This document shows, piece by piece, positions 1-7,387 of a stretch of DNA of 64,000 nt. The notes beneath the pieces were generated by a model. The model worked only from the letters and a program-made list of their open reading frames with translations. It made no database searches and had not been told where the DNA came from. This DNA comes from Rhodoblastus sphagnicola. GTDB taxonomy: Bacteria; Pseudomonadota; Alphaproteobacteria; Rhizobiales; Beijerinckiaceae. The stretch is from contig NZ_NHSJ01000045.1 in NCBI RefSeq assembly GCF_002937075.1, positions 1-64,000 of the forward strand, given 5' to 3'. The stretch's first letter is position 1. Every line of letters starts with the position of its first letter. The translations under genes were made by a program, and so were the position numbers.

Positions 1-173
1 GAGCCGCCGCCGTCTACACACTGGTCGAAACCTGCAAGCTCAACGATATTGACCCGCAGGCTTGGCTCGCCGATCTCCTCGCGCGCCTGCCGGATCATCC
101 CGCCAAACAGATCGACGACCTGTTGCCCTGGAAGTGGAGAGAGCGCCAGCTCGCCGCCACTGTCGCCGCCTGA
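1..173 (+). CDS. IS66-family transposase, C-terminal fragment (cut by window edge)
   Basis: The reading frame is open from base 3 and stops with TGA at 171-173. The 56 residues match the conserved C-terminal tail of IS66 transposases: a K-L-N-D-I-D-P-Q-A-W segment, then L-A-R-L-P-D-H-P and D-D-L-L-P-W. This tail follows the catalytic DDE domain, which lies outside the window, so the element could be complete or broken to the left. I see no clear IS66 terminal inverted repeat just downstream. It marks the left part of the window as mobile-element territory. Confidence 0.85.
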   Translation, partial: AAAVYTLVETCKLNDIDPQAWLADLLARLPDHPAKQIDDLLPWKWRERQLAATVAA

Positions 174-931
174 TCGCTGAAGTGGTCAAATCCGAGGCTG
201 CCTGCGGCGCCGGTCGGATGCGTACGTTGGATGAGCCCTTGTTCTTGATCCGTGCCGGCTCAAGAACAGATGAACGATCCGCATCGTGGCGGATTCTCGT
301 CGGGCTCTGTTTGAGGGAAGGAGTTTTAACCACGCGCCTGCCTCGCGCCCGGCGGAAACCGGGCGGTGAACGGCCTGTTCTCGGCCGCTCGCACGAGCAG
401 ACGTGGGGCAGTGCGACTTGCCGCCTGTCAACGCACCATGCGGACAGACACGGCCTCCCACGAAATGCCTGGCGCTCCGGGATCAGGCATGTGCCCGCGA
501 GCGCCAATTTCCCCTCTGAACCAAAGCGTCGTGCCTATTTTGAACTTGTGGCTCGACACGAACGCGCCAGTAACAGTGTAGCCGCGACAACCCGCCTTTC
601 CAGGCATTGCCCTGAGTTTGCCAAACTTCGGCACGCCTAGCGGATTGTTTCCATGAACGAAATATCCCATGCACACGAGCTTCAGGTCAACGGGAATGAC
701 GATCAAAGTGTTTCCGTTGCGGAAAGTTGGCCAGCCGATCCCGTGGACATGCAGCAAATCGATGCGCCTGCGGGGGTGAGGACGAATGACCGGTGTTGGG
801 CGAACGTCATGCTGGCCAATGGGCCGTTGAGCCATTCGGCCCATGGCCGCCGCCGCAAGCCGGCCGGCGCTTCTTGGCTCGATAGCACATGGTGTCCTCA
901 AGCCAACATTGGCTCGGCCAGCGAGGGATTG
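174..931. other. Gene-poor stretch after the IS66 tail; no confident gene
   Basis: Several overlapping open frames exist on both strands, as expected in GC-rich DNA, but none has a recognisable motif plus a ribosome binding site. The minus-strand frame at 428-901 has a protein-like hydrophobic stretch around 530-720 and could be a decayed gene fragment, which I cannot confirm. The stretch lies between an IS66 remnant and a truncated AAA+ gene, so it probably consists of insertion and deletion debris. Confidence 0.4.
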
Positions 932-1320
932 CTATATGAATCCGATTTTTGATCTCGCTTCCGTAGGCGTGACGGCGATGTCGAGCGCCGCCTTGATGTC
1001 GTCGACCGAGATCGCGGACGAATCTCTTCCAGCGGCGAAGCCGCAGGCGAAGTGCAAACTCTTTCGCATCGTCCGCGGCGATTGGTGCGCCAGTAGCTCG
1101 AAGGCCCCGGCCGGCAGTCGCGGCGTGATTCCAGGTCGATCCCGTAGGAACTTCGCGAAAAGTTCTTCCGCGATACGGCGTCCTTCCGCTAGGCTCGGTC
1201 GCCCGATCGTGACTACGACGCAGCGATCGACGACCGTGGCAGGCAACGTGGCGATCGTATTGGACGTGGCGATCCACATGACGTGGTCGGCGCGCATGCC
1301 GTCCTTGAAGTGCCTCTTAG
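932..1320 (-). pseudogene. Truncated paralogue of the adjacent AAA+ ATPase (C-terminal third)
   Basis: The translated 121 residues from the internal Met at 1297 align along their whole length with the C-terminal third of the intact AAA+ ATPase at 1709-2764. Shared blocks are MRADH, the sensor-1 region (ATSN against ATAN), VDRC/LDRC around the arginine finger, RPSLAEGR, and the final KIGFI/RIGFI. Similarity runs a few codons upstream of 1297 (F-K-D-G against F-R-D-G) and then stops near 1320. The Walker A and B motifs are therefore missing and the piece cannot hydrolyse ATP. It is a partial duplication or the remnant of a second copy. Confidence 0.8.
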
Positions 1321-1708
1321 GTCTGAGCGTTGAGACTTAGCACTAAAACTATCGTGGAAAGCTCACTTTTAGGCATCTTGCCTTGACATGCGCCCTTTGT
1401 GTTCTTCTAATGTTCATGGTCGCTCTCGTTCGCGGCTGTGCGGCCGCTCGCGTTGTTTGGCAAGTAAAAGGTTTTTGTGGTGGCGCGAAACTGATCGTGC
1501 CACCACGATTTCCTGTTCCCTAAAGCCCCCTGCTTTGCCGAGGGATATTTACTCGCAGTTCGAGCTCAGCGCGGGGGACACTCAACTGTTGGCTCGAAAT
1601 CGATTTATTGGTTTTTTTTGAGTCTTTTATGGCCGCCATTGCAGGGGCTCCTGTGGGTTGCCCGTGCGATTGGGCGATATGATTGATTTTTGACGATAAA
1701 CGGCGCCC
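1321..1708. other. Intergenic stretch with a hairpin; no gene seen
   Basis: No convincing coding frame lies between the truncated and the intact AAA+ copies. A perfect 8-bp inverted repeat (GTGGTGGC at 1477-1484, GCCACCAC at 1499-1506) and a run of eight T at about 1611-1619 are visible. The stretch may hold a promoter or terminator for flanking genes, but nothing in it is decisive. Confidence 0.4.
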
Positions 1709-2764
1709 TCAGATGAATCCAATCCGACGAGGCTCAGGCTCCGCGCCCGCCCCAACCATAGCTTCGGCAGCCTCCAGATCAATGACATTCAGCGCGGTCG
1801 CATCCCGGGCTGCGGCGTATCCGGCGGCGACATGAAGAATCCGCCTGACATGACGTGGCGAGTGCCGGGCCAGTACGTCAAGAATCGCTCGGGTAGGGTG
1901 GCCGGCAATGCCCGGCCTGGCCGCAGCGAAATTGCGAAAAAGGCCTTCTGCGATGGCGCGACCCTCTGCGAGACTCGGTCGATCAATGGTCACAACCAGA
2001 CAGCGATCCAGCACCGCCGGGGGGATGTTTTCGATCGAATTCGCCGTCGCAACGAAAAAAATATGGTCCGCTCGCATTGTCAGACGCAGATACCCATCAC
2101 GGAATCGCCGCGCGCTTTCCGCCTCGAAAAGGACGTGGAACAAGTCTAAAGGACGTTCAGAATGCGCGTAGCGTGGTGCTTTCTCGATTTCGTCTAGGAC
2201 AATGATCGGGCATGCCCACGGCTCGTCAAGGAGTGTTCTGGCAATGACGCCAGGGCGGGCGGCTTTCCAGGACATTGTGTGGCCCCCGATGTCACCCACA
2301 TCATCTAACATGGTCATCTCGATCGGCACGAACGCGGTGCCGATGGCGATAGCTAATCGCTTTGCAACATACGTCTTTCCGACACCTGGAGGCCCAAGCA
2401 GTAAGAGCGGGGGCATGGTCATCGGGGAGCCGGTGCGCCGCGACGACATCGCCTCGCGAATGAAAAGCTTGACTAGAGGGCCGAGATTCGGAGCCGCCTC
2501 GCCGAGGCGCTGGAGGTCCCCGATCATTCCATCATCGCCCACCAATAGGGATCGCTCCGGTCCGATGAACGACGTTGCAATGTCTTTCAAATGCGCCAGA
2601 CGCTTCGCTTCTTCTGACGCGGCAGCGCCAAACTCCGTGCTGCCTGCGGCGGTTTCGGCTGCGCGGATAAGCGCGGATAACTCATTTTCGTCATAGAGCG
2701 TCACCGTCGGCCGGATGCGCGTTGCTGTTTTTGTGATCTTTGAAGGTCGTTTTGCAGGGTTCAT
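1709..2764 (-). CDS. AAA+ ATPase of the mobilization region (Lon-like ATPase domain)
   Basis: This 351-residue protein carries a full AAA+ core. Walker A is GPPGVGKT at residues 124-131 and Walker B is IIVLDEIEKA at about 187-196. Sensor 1 is the Asn in ATAN near 242 and a likely arginine finger is in LDRC near 254. A C-terminal helical lid follows. The core resembles the ATPase module of Lon-type proteases, but no protease domain or catalytic Ser-Lys pair is present, so it more likely remodels or moves a protein or DNA partner. It lies 78 bp downstream of the relaxase on the same strand, which suggests co-transcription and a role in transfer or element maintenance. A broken paralogue lies just beyond it. 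Its exact function is unknown. Confidence 0.75.
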   Translation of the reverse strand: MNPAKRPSKITKTATRIRPTVTLYDENELSALIRAAETAAGSTEFGAAASEEAKRLAHLKDIATSFIGPERSLLVGDDGMIGDLQRLGEAAPNLGPLVKLFIREAMSSRRTGSPMTMPPLLLLGPPGVGKTYVAKRLAIAIGTAFVPIEMTMLDDVGDIGGHTMSWKAARPGVIARTLLDEPWACPIIVLDEIEKAPRYAHSERPLDLFHVLFEAESARRFRDGYLRLTMRADHIFFVATANSIENIPPAVLDRCLVVTIDRPSLAEGRAIAEGLFRNFAAARPGIAGHPTRAILDVLARHSPRHVRRILHVAAGYAAARDATALNVIDLEAAEAMVGAGAEPEPRRIGFI

Positions 2765-2842
2765 GTTTTTGGGGTTTCCTTATTTATTATCGGCTCCCCA
2801 AGCAGAGTCCTATTGCCCTAGCCGTCGTGCAAAAACCCGCAC

Positions 2843-5800
2843 CTAACCCCTCCCATTGGCGTTCCTTCCTCCATTTTTCGCCTTTGCTTGCGAAACAGTC
2901 CTGAGCATCGCCTCGACCCCTTCAACGCTGTTGCGCATCACCCCTCTGGGATCGACCTCATTGAAAAGCGCAAGCCTCTCTGCCTTGGAGACTTTCATCG
3001 ACCACCTTTCGACGTCTCGAGTCATGTCGGCGCCCATGGCTCGGCAAACCCTGGTCAGCAGGCTCATAGCGGCAGGGTGGTGGCGGTTGTGATTGAGCAA
3101 TAGAAAAGCCGCGGCCAAGGGCCGTTTCTCTCGGCTCAATGTGCTCGAATATGCGGCAGCGAGCAGCCGTTCGTTGTGATCCGGCGGAAGTGGCTTGATC
3201 GACGGTTTCGATGGATACGGCGGCGCCGATCCAATCTCGGCCTTGATGGTCGCCTCGATGCCGGGCATGGCCGTTCGCGGCGGCGCCATCGGGGGGGCCG
3301 TGAGTTTTTGGTTGGCCTCACGCGCCTTGGGATTTTGAAGCTCGGACATTTCTTCGATCGCGCGCGCCAGAACGGCCTCAAAATCGACATGGCCGCCTTT
3401 GGCAGAAGCCGCGCCTTTGACGGTTTCGATGACGGCAGGCGGGGTAACCGGATCCCGCGATCTGGCCGACGCTGTTTCGGTCATGGTGGCGACTGCGGTT
3501 GTTACGGACAACGGCGTCGTCACGGTTGGCGTCAAGCCCTTTATGGTGTCCGGCGATGGCGCCATCGCGGGGGGGGCCGTGACCTTCGGGTTGGCGTCAC
3601 GAGCCTTGGGATTTTGAAGCTCGGACATTTCTCGAATCGCGCATGCCAGAGCAGCCTCAAGATCGACATAACCGGCTTTGGCAGATGCGGCGCCTTTAGC
3701 GGTTTCGATGACGGCAGTCGGCGCAACCGATCTGGCCAACGCTGTTTCGGTCATGGCGGCGACCGCCGTTGTGACGGGCAACGGCGTCTTCACGGCTGAC
3801 TCCAAACCCTTGAGGATAGTGTCCAGCGATGGCGCCGCACGTTTCGCCCATTGCCGCAACTGGATAGCCGCGCGACGTCGGTGAATGGCGTTGAAAGTTT
3901 CCGGTCTGAAGGTAACCGAGGCCGATGTCGGCGCAACGGGCGGCGTCTCTGCCGTCGACGACGACTCTTTGAGGACAGCGCGCGGCAAAGACGACGCGCG
4001 CTCCGCCCCTTGCAGCAACAACGGGGCTATCGCGTGATCAGGGCGGACGGCGTCGATGGGCTCGGATTGGCCGGCAATCGCGCCAATATCAGGTCGTTCT
4101 GAGTTTGGATGCGGTCCACCTGCGCCTGGATTCCGTTGAGTTTCTTGCAGACCAGGTTCAAGATTTCCATCAAGGATTCGAGCGGATCTTCGCCCTTGGA
4201 CGGCGCCGTCTTCATGAGGGCCAAAACCTCCTCCGACGATTTCGCAGCGCGATAGGCGTTGCGGTCCGCCGCCGCGCTGTTCTTGTCGGCATTCCGCGCC
4301 GCGGTGAGGATCCTGGGGAGTTCGTCGTTCGGTGGATTTTGCGTCGACATTGATTTGCTCCTTATAAGCAACCCCATTTTTTGGGATTTGATCACGCTGC
4401 TTTTCTTCGTCAGATTTCGTGTTCAGCTCGTTCCTGGTTGAGGACATGACAAGCGGATTAGCGCCCTTGGAATTTGTCATCTCCGCCGACATGGTCGCGA
4501 CGGCCGGAGTTGAAGGAATTGCCGGCTCGGTTAACGAGGCGACGGATGGCGGCGCCGCTTGCCCATTCGTGCGCCGGTCGGCGACATCCTCACGATGGCG
4601 ATCAAGCTCTTGGGCCTTGAACTCGATCCAGCGCGGCACGGTCGCCCGGCGCATCTGGGCATTTTGGTTGATTTTGGCAAAGGTCTGACTGCGCTCGGCG
4701 CGAAGCTGTTCCAATTTATGATCGACGATCAGATCGGCCGTCACGTTGATAAACCGGGCGACTTCCGATCTGCGGCCGAGGACGAGGTTGACCAACCGGC
4801 GGCGCAATCTTCCGGTGGTGATGATTTTGTCAAGCCGCTCGGCATATGTCGCCTTTATTTCGCCGATCGCCTTGCTTCGCTCGGTAGCAATATCGGAATT
4901 CGTTTTCCGAGCGGCCTTGAGTGCGTCCTCGAATCGCGCAAACGCGGCGGCAGCATCGAACCGATCGGACAGGGCCGGCTCGACGGCCGCCTTTTCTGCG
5001 CACGGCGAGGATGCGCCCTTGGCGTAAGGCGACTTGCGAATCTTTGGCGGAATAACGGTGAGCAATCCCTCCGGTGGCGGGCCCAATGCCGGAAACTTTT
5101 TGCCGTCGATCTTGCCGCCGCCATTAACAAGGCCCGGCCCACTGAGTTTTTCGTCCGACGTCAGGCTCAATTTCGAGAGCGCCTCGCGCCGGTCGGGATT
5201 GGTTGTGTCGACGACCAGCAGGCCCGCTTCTAGGCGCTGTGATCGTCCCTTCGTTTTTCCGTTAATATAAAGTGAGAAGCCGCGCGTGGCGAAGAGCCCG
5301 ATCAGCGCGCGCCAATCCGCCGCCATGCGGGCGGCAACCAGTTCCTCACGAAAGCTATTGTCCGCATTGAGTTGCTCGCTGATCGCCATGGCGCCGGTTT
5401 GGGCCGCATAACCTCGAAATTCTTGTGTTTTTGCGGGCGGGAGGATTCCGTCGCGAACGACGATGGCGGGACCGAACACGGCAGAGTCGAGCGTATTGAA
5501 ACGGCCTGGAATGATCGAAAAGCCGAGTTCTCTCGCCACGGTCGCGGCGGCGCGCTCGACATATGCGAAATTCCAGGAGTCCAGGGATCGCGCCGTGCGC
5601 CCATCGGGACCGATCTTGCAGACTTCTACATGGACCTCGTAGTGCGACGCGACCGTAGGAAATCTAGAGTGATTGACGGCGACGGCTTTGTGTTCGCTGA
5701 GCCCCAGCGTTTCAAGGAAACGCCTGACCGCCTCGCCCATCGTCTCGCGCGTCGGAGACTCATCGGCTCGAAAGGCAAGAATCAGATGGGCGACGGGCTT

Positions 5801-5968
5801 TTTTACTCGGTGTGATTTTCGCGCCTCCGCCCGCAGTTCGGCGACGGCGGAGTCGAGGCTGGCGATATTGAAGAGCGTGAAGTCGGCGGGGTCGAGATCG
5901 CGGCGCGCGGCGACGAGGTAATTGTGCAACCCGGCAAAATCATCGCCAAAAATCGCCCGCGCAATCAT
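2843..5968 (-). CDS. Relaxase/mobilization nuclease, MOBP-like, with long repetitive tail
   Basis: The first 160 or so residues have the layout of MOBP relaxases, which nick one strand at oriT and lead it into the recipient. His61 opens the central strand (HLILAF), and a histidine-rich metal site follows at His109-Tyr-Glu-Val-His113, then a DGR/SLD segment. The usual third-position His of the HxHxH block is Glu here. The tail to residue 1041 is Pro/Ala/Thr-rich and holds two copies of a 93-residue repeat. Residues about 540-648 read like translated noise because another gene is nested there in a different frame. The start lies 3 bp after the mobC-like stop, so the two are translationally linked. 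Confidence 0.75.
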   Translation of the reverse strand: MIARAIFGDDFAGLHNYLVAARRDLDPADFTLFNIASLDSAVAELRAEARKSHRVKKPVAHLILAFRADESPTRETMGEAVRRFLETLGLSEHKAVAVNHSRFPTVASHYEVHVEVCKIGPDGRTARSLDSWNFAYVERAAATVARELGFSIIPGRFNTLDSAVFGPAIVVRDGILPPAKTQEFRGYAAQTGAMAISEQLNADNSFREELVAARMAADWRALIGLFATRGFSLYINGKTKGRSQRLEAGLLVVDTTNPDRREALSKLSLTSDEKLSGPGLVNGGGKIDGKKFPALGPPPEGLLTVIPPKIRKSPYAKGASSPCAEKAAVEPALSDRFDAAAAFARFEDALKAARKTNSDIATERSKAIGEIKATYAERLDKIITTGRLRRRLVNLVLGRRSEVARFINVTADLIVDHKLEQLRAERSQTFAKINQNAQMRRATVPRWIEFKAQELDRHREDVADRRTNGQAAPPSVASLTEPAIPSTPAVATMSAEMTNSKGANPLVMSSTRNELNTKSDEEKQRDQIPKNGVAYKEQINVDAKSTERRTPQDPHRGAECRQEQRGGGPQRLSRCEIVGGGFGPHEDGAVQGRRSARILDGNLEPGLQETQRNPGAGGPHPNSERPDIGAIAGQSEPIDAVRPDHAIAPLLLQGAERASSLPRAVLKESSSTAETPPVAPTSASVTFRPETFNAIHRRRAAIQLRQWAKRAAPSLDTILKGLESAVKTPLPVTTAVAAMTETALARSVAPTAVIETAKGAASAKAGYVDLEAALACAIREMSELQNPKARDANPKVTAPPAMAPSPDTIKGLTPTVTTPLSVTTAVATMTETASARSRDPVTPPAVIETVKGAASAKGGHVDFEAVLARAIEEMSELQNPKAREANQKLTAPPMAPPRTAMPGIEATIKAEIGSAPPYPSKPSIKPLPPDHNERLLAAAYSSTLSREKRPLAAAFLLLNHNRHHPAAMSLLTRVCRAMGADMTRDVERWSMKVSKAERLALFNEVDPRGVMRNSVEGVEAMLRTVSQAKAKNGGRNANGRG
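3291..3835. repeat. Two-copy in-frame tandem repeat (about 279-bp unit) inside the relaxase gene
   Basis: Two similar blocks start near 3298 and 3577, a spacing of 279 bp or 93 codons. Each encodes, in minus-strand order, a stretch with TTAVA-MTETA, an AVIET-KGAASAK block, a V-D-EA-LA-AI-EMSELQNPKA block and a TAPP-MAP block. The copies differ at many positions, so the duplication is not recent. The shared MSELQNPKA element is the best conserved part. Confidence 0.8.
4027..4350 (-). CDS. Nested small mobilization-type protein encoded inside the relaxase gene (alternate frame)
   Basis: This 107-residue frame lies fully inside the relaxase gene on the same strand but in another frame. The ATG at 4350 is preceded by a textbook AAGGAG eight bases upstream. 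The product starts MSTQNPPNDELPRI and looks like a real helical protein. It has charged N-terminal helices and then a coiled-coil-like heptad stretch (LMEILNLVCKKLNGIQAQVDRI) at about 66-88. The relaxase frame over the same bases is Gly/Arg/Pro-rich and without structure. Nested mob genes are known in ColE1-type plasmids (mbeB and mbeD inside mbeA) and overlapping mob genes in RSF1010. I infer an accessory mobilization factor. I do not recognise a named family. Confidence 0.7.
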   Translation of the reverse strand: MSTQNPPNDELPRILTAARNADKNSAAADRNAYRAAKSSEEVLALMKTAPSKGEDPLESLMEILNLVCKKLNGIQAQVDRIQTQNDLILARLPANPSPSTPSALITR

Positions 5969-5971
5969 CCG

Positions 5972-6361
5972 TCACCCTGCCGATTTAGAAATTTCAACGG
6001 CGATGGCGGAAAGTAAATCAGCGGCCTGGATCAGTTTTGCACGGTCCTGTTCCAACGCCGCGGCGTCCACGCCGCATTCCCGTTTGATCGCCAATGCGAA
6101 CAGACCGCCCAAGGTGCGTTGCTGCGATGCGATCCGGCCCATCTCGCAAAGCAGCGCGTCGCGCTGACGATGGACGTCAGCGTCGATGAAATGATCGGCG
6201 CGGCGGTTGGGATCGCAATAGGACTCAATCGCACGAATGATGACCTCGGTCTTCGAGATGACCGCAGACGTCGATAGGCCGATTTTTTTTTGCTTCTCGG
6301 CAAGAAGGTTCACGTGGTGCTCGGGGAGCCGCACTGTCGTCATGATTGTCGTTCTCGACAT
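5972..6361 (-). CDS. MobC-like relaxosome accessory protein (ribbon-helix-helix)
   Basis: I chose the ATG at 6361 because GGAG sits 9 bp upstream and the ribbon-helix-helix fold starts right there. The 129-residue product begins MSRTTIMTTVRLPEHHVNLL, a beta strand with TVRL followed by helices, as in MobC or plasmid repressor proteins. A longer upstream frame exists but is lysine- and cysteine-rich and lacks a ribosome site. The C-terminal half is helical. The gene ends 3 bp before the relaxase start. Such proteins bind oriT and load the relaxase, and often repress their own operon. Large dyads lie just upstream of it. Confidence 0.7.
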   Translation of the reverse strand: MSRTTIMTTVRLPEHHVNLLAEKQKKIGLSTSAVISKTEVIIRAIESYCDPNRRADHFIDADVHRQRDALLCEMGRIASQQRTLGGLFALAIKRECGVDAAALEQDRAKLIQAADLLSAIAVEISKSAG

Positions 6362-6412
6362 CCTCTTTTCTCCGATAGCGAGCGGCAGCGAGCGAAGGCA
6401 TTGCCCGGTAAG

Positions 6413-6526
6413 GCCAGCCGGTCTTGTATTACAAGACCATTGCTGGCTAAGTAACCGATGTTTTTTTGACGCCATTCTTATTTCATAATACAAGCGTATC
6501 CGCAATACGAATTGCACGAATACGCT
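6413..6526. other. Candidate oriT / operator region: two large dyads upstream of mobC
   Basis: Two strong inverted repeats lie between the divergent mobC-like gene and the gene at 6623. The first is a perfect 19-bp dyad (GGTCTTGTA at 6420-6428, TACAAGACC at 6430-6438) flanked by outer arms GCCAGC (6413-6418) and GCTGGC (6442-6447). The second is a 34-bp dyad with AGCGTATCCG (6493-6502) and CGAATACGCT (6517-6526), 9 of 10 paired, plus inner GCAAT/ATTGC arms. Relaxase operons usually carry oriT exactly here. I see no nic site I can name with confidence. Confidence 0.55.
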
Positions 6527-6545
6527 ATAACTTTTTTATATACAC

Positions 6546-6575
6546 TTGACGCGATAATCATCGGCGCCTCATGAT
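6546..6575 (+). promoter_or_regulatory. Possible sigma-70 promoter for the gene at 6623
   Basis: TTGACG at 6546-6551 is a good -35 match. CATGAT at 6570-6575, 18 bp downstream, is a weak -10 with 4 of 6 matches. A short inverted repeat (CAGGCG at 6585-6590, CGCCTG at 6596-6601) lies in the leader and could be an operator. Confidence 0.3.
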
Positions 6576-6622
6576 CATAGACAACAGGCGATACACGCCT
6601 GCATTTCATAAGGATCGCCGTA

Positions 6623-7222
6623 ATGGCCCGGAAAAATACAGCCTCGTCCGTCGCAATCGATGTCGAAAAATTCAAACAGGCTGTGGCCGCACTTGAAAAA
6701 TTAACTCCAAGCCGCTTCTCTTTAACCCGTCTGCCTCCGTTCTATCTCGAAGCTTTAACGCCGCGATTCCGCGAAGGGTTCTTCGATGAAGAGATCATCG
6801 CGATCATGGAAAAGCACCAAGTCGGCGATGAACATGATTTGCAGGAACTCGTGCAGACGCTTCGGGCGATATTCGAGGCCGCCGAAGCGGCTTCAAAGAA
6901 ACGGGGCGATCAGGCGCCTGCCTCCGCAGCGGGCCAGGCCAAAGCCGACCTCGTCGGCGCCGGCGCCGACGCCGGCGCGACGGCGCTTTCCGGAAAGCGC
7001 GCCAAATCGCAAAAGGTGGCCGCGGCATTGTCGCCGGCCGCAAAAGGGCAGGGTTCGGCGCTATCCAATTTGCCTGAGCGGCCGAGCTCCCAGTCGGGCG
7101 ACCATCCCGTCGACGCAGCCGAAGCGAATGCTGGGGCAGCCGTCTCGATCGACGTGACGACTGGGGTGTCAGCCCCGGAGGAGAGCGAAGAAGAGCTTTT
7201 CAAGATCGGAAGCGGCTCTTAA
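6623..7222 (+). CDS. Hypothetical protein divergent from the mobilization operon
   Basis: The ATG at 6623 has an AAGGA ten bases upstream. The 199-residue product has a folded-looking N-terminal 95 residues (helical, with LEKLTPSRFSLTRLPPFYLEAL and a Phe/Glu-rich block). An Ala/Gly/Ser-rich, probably unstructured tail follows. I do not recognise the family. It is transcribed away from mobC and the relaxase, with the dyad region between them, so it may share control with the transfer genes. It ends at a strong terminator that also serves the opposing exonuclease gene. Confidence 0.6.
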   Translation: MARKNTASSVAIDVEKFKQAVAALEKLTPSRFSLTRLPPFYLEALTPRFREGFFDEEIIAIMEKHQVGDEHDLQELVQTLRAIFEAAEAASKKRGDQAPASAAGQAKADLVGAGADAGATALSGKRAKSQKVAAALSPAAKGQGSALSNLPERPSSQSGDHPVDAAEANAGAAVSIDVTTGVSAPEESEEELFKIGSGS

Positions 7223-7326
7223 GAAGTCGGCAGAAACCGGCGGCGATTTCGAATGCCGTAGGATCATCGCATCGCCATTAATCGCCGACGGCGCGCCCGT
7301 GGGGTTTGATCCCGAAAGCAAAGAAA

Positions 7327-7352
7327 ATGGACGCGGGGTCGCCCGCGTCCAT
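7327..7352. terminator. Strong bidirectional rho-independent terminator
   Basis: A perfect 11-bp stem (ATGGACGCGGG at 7327-7337, CCCGCGTCCAT at 7342-7352) encloses a GTCG loop. CTCTTTT follows on the plus side, and AAAGAAA precedes it, giving T-rich RNA on the minus side. It lies between the convergent genes at 6623-7222 and 7388-8827. Confidence 0.8.
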
Positions 7353-7387
7353 ACTCTTTTATGGTGCCAGATCCACGCGCCAAACGG

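Noticed and set aside
428-901. A 157-codon minus-strand frame with a protein-like hydrophobic core
   Set aside because: There is no ribosome site, no known motif, and the region is insertion debris. I mention it only in the description of 174-931.
3176-3799. Plus-strand 207-codon frame opposite the relaxase tail
   Set aside because: It is a Gly/Arg-rich antisense shadow with internal repeats mirrored from the relaxase repeat.
5972-6517. A longer 181-codon start for the mobC-like gene
   Set aside because: The extra 52 residues lack a ribosome site and cover the dyad region; the ATG at 6361 has GGAG and starts the RHH fold.
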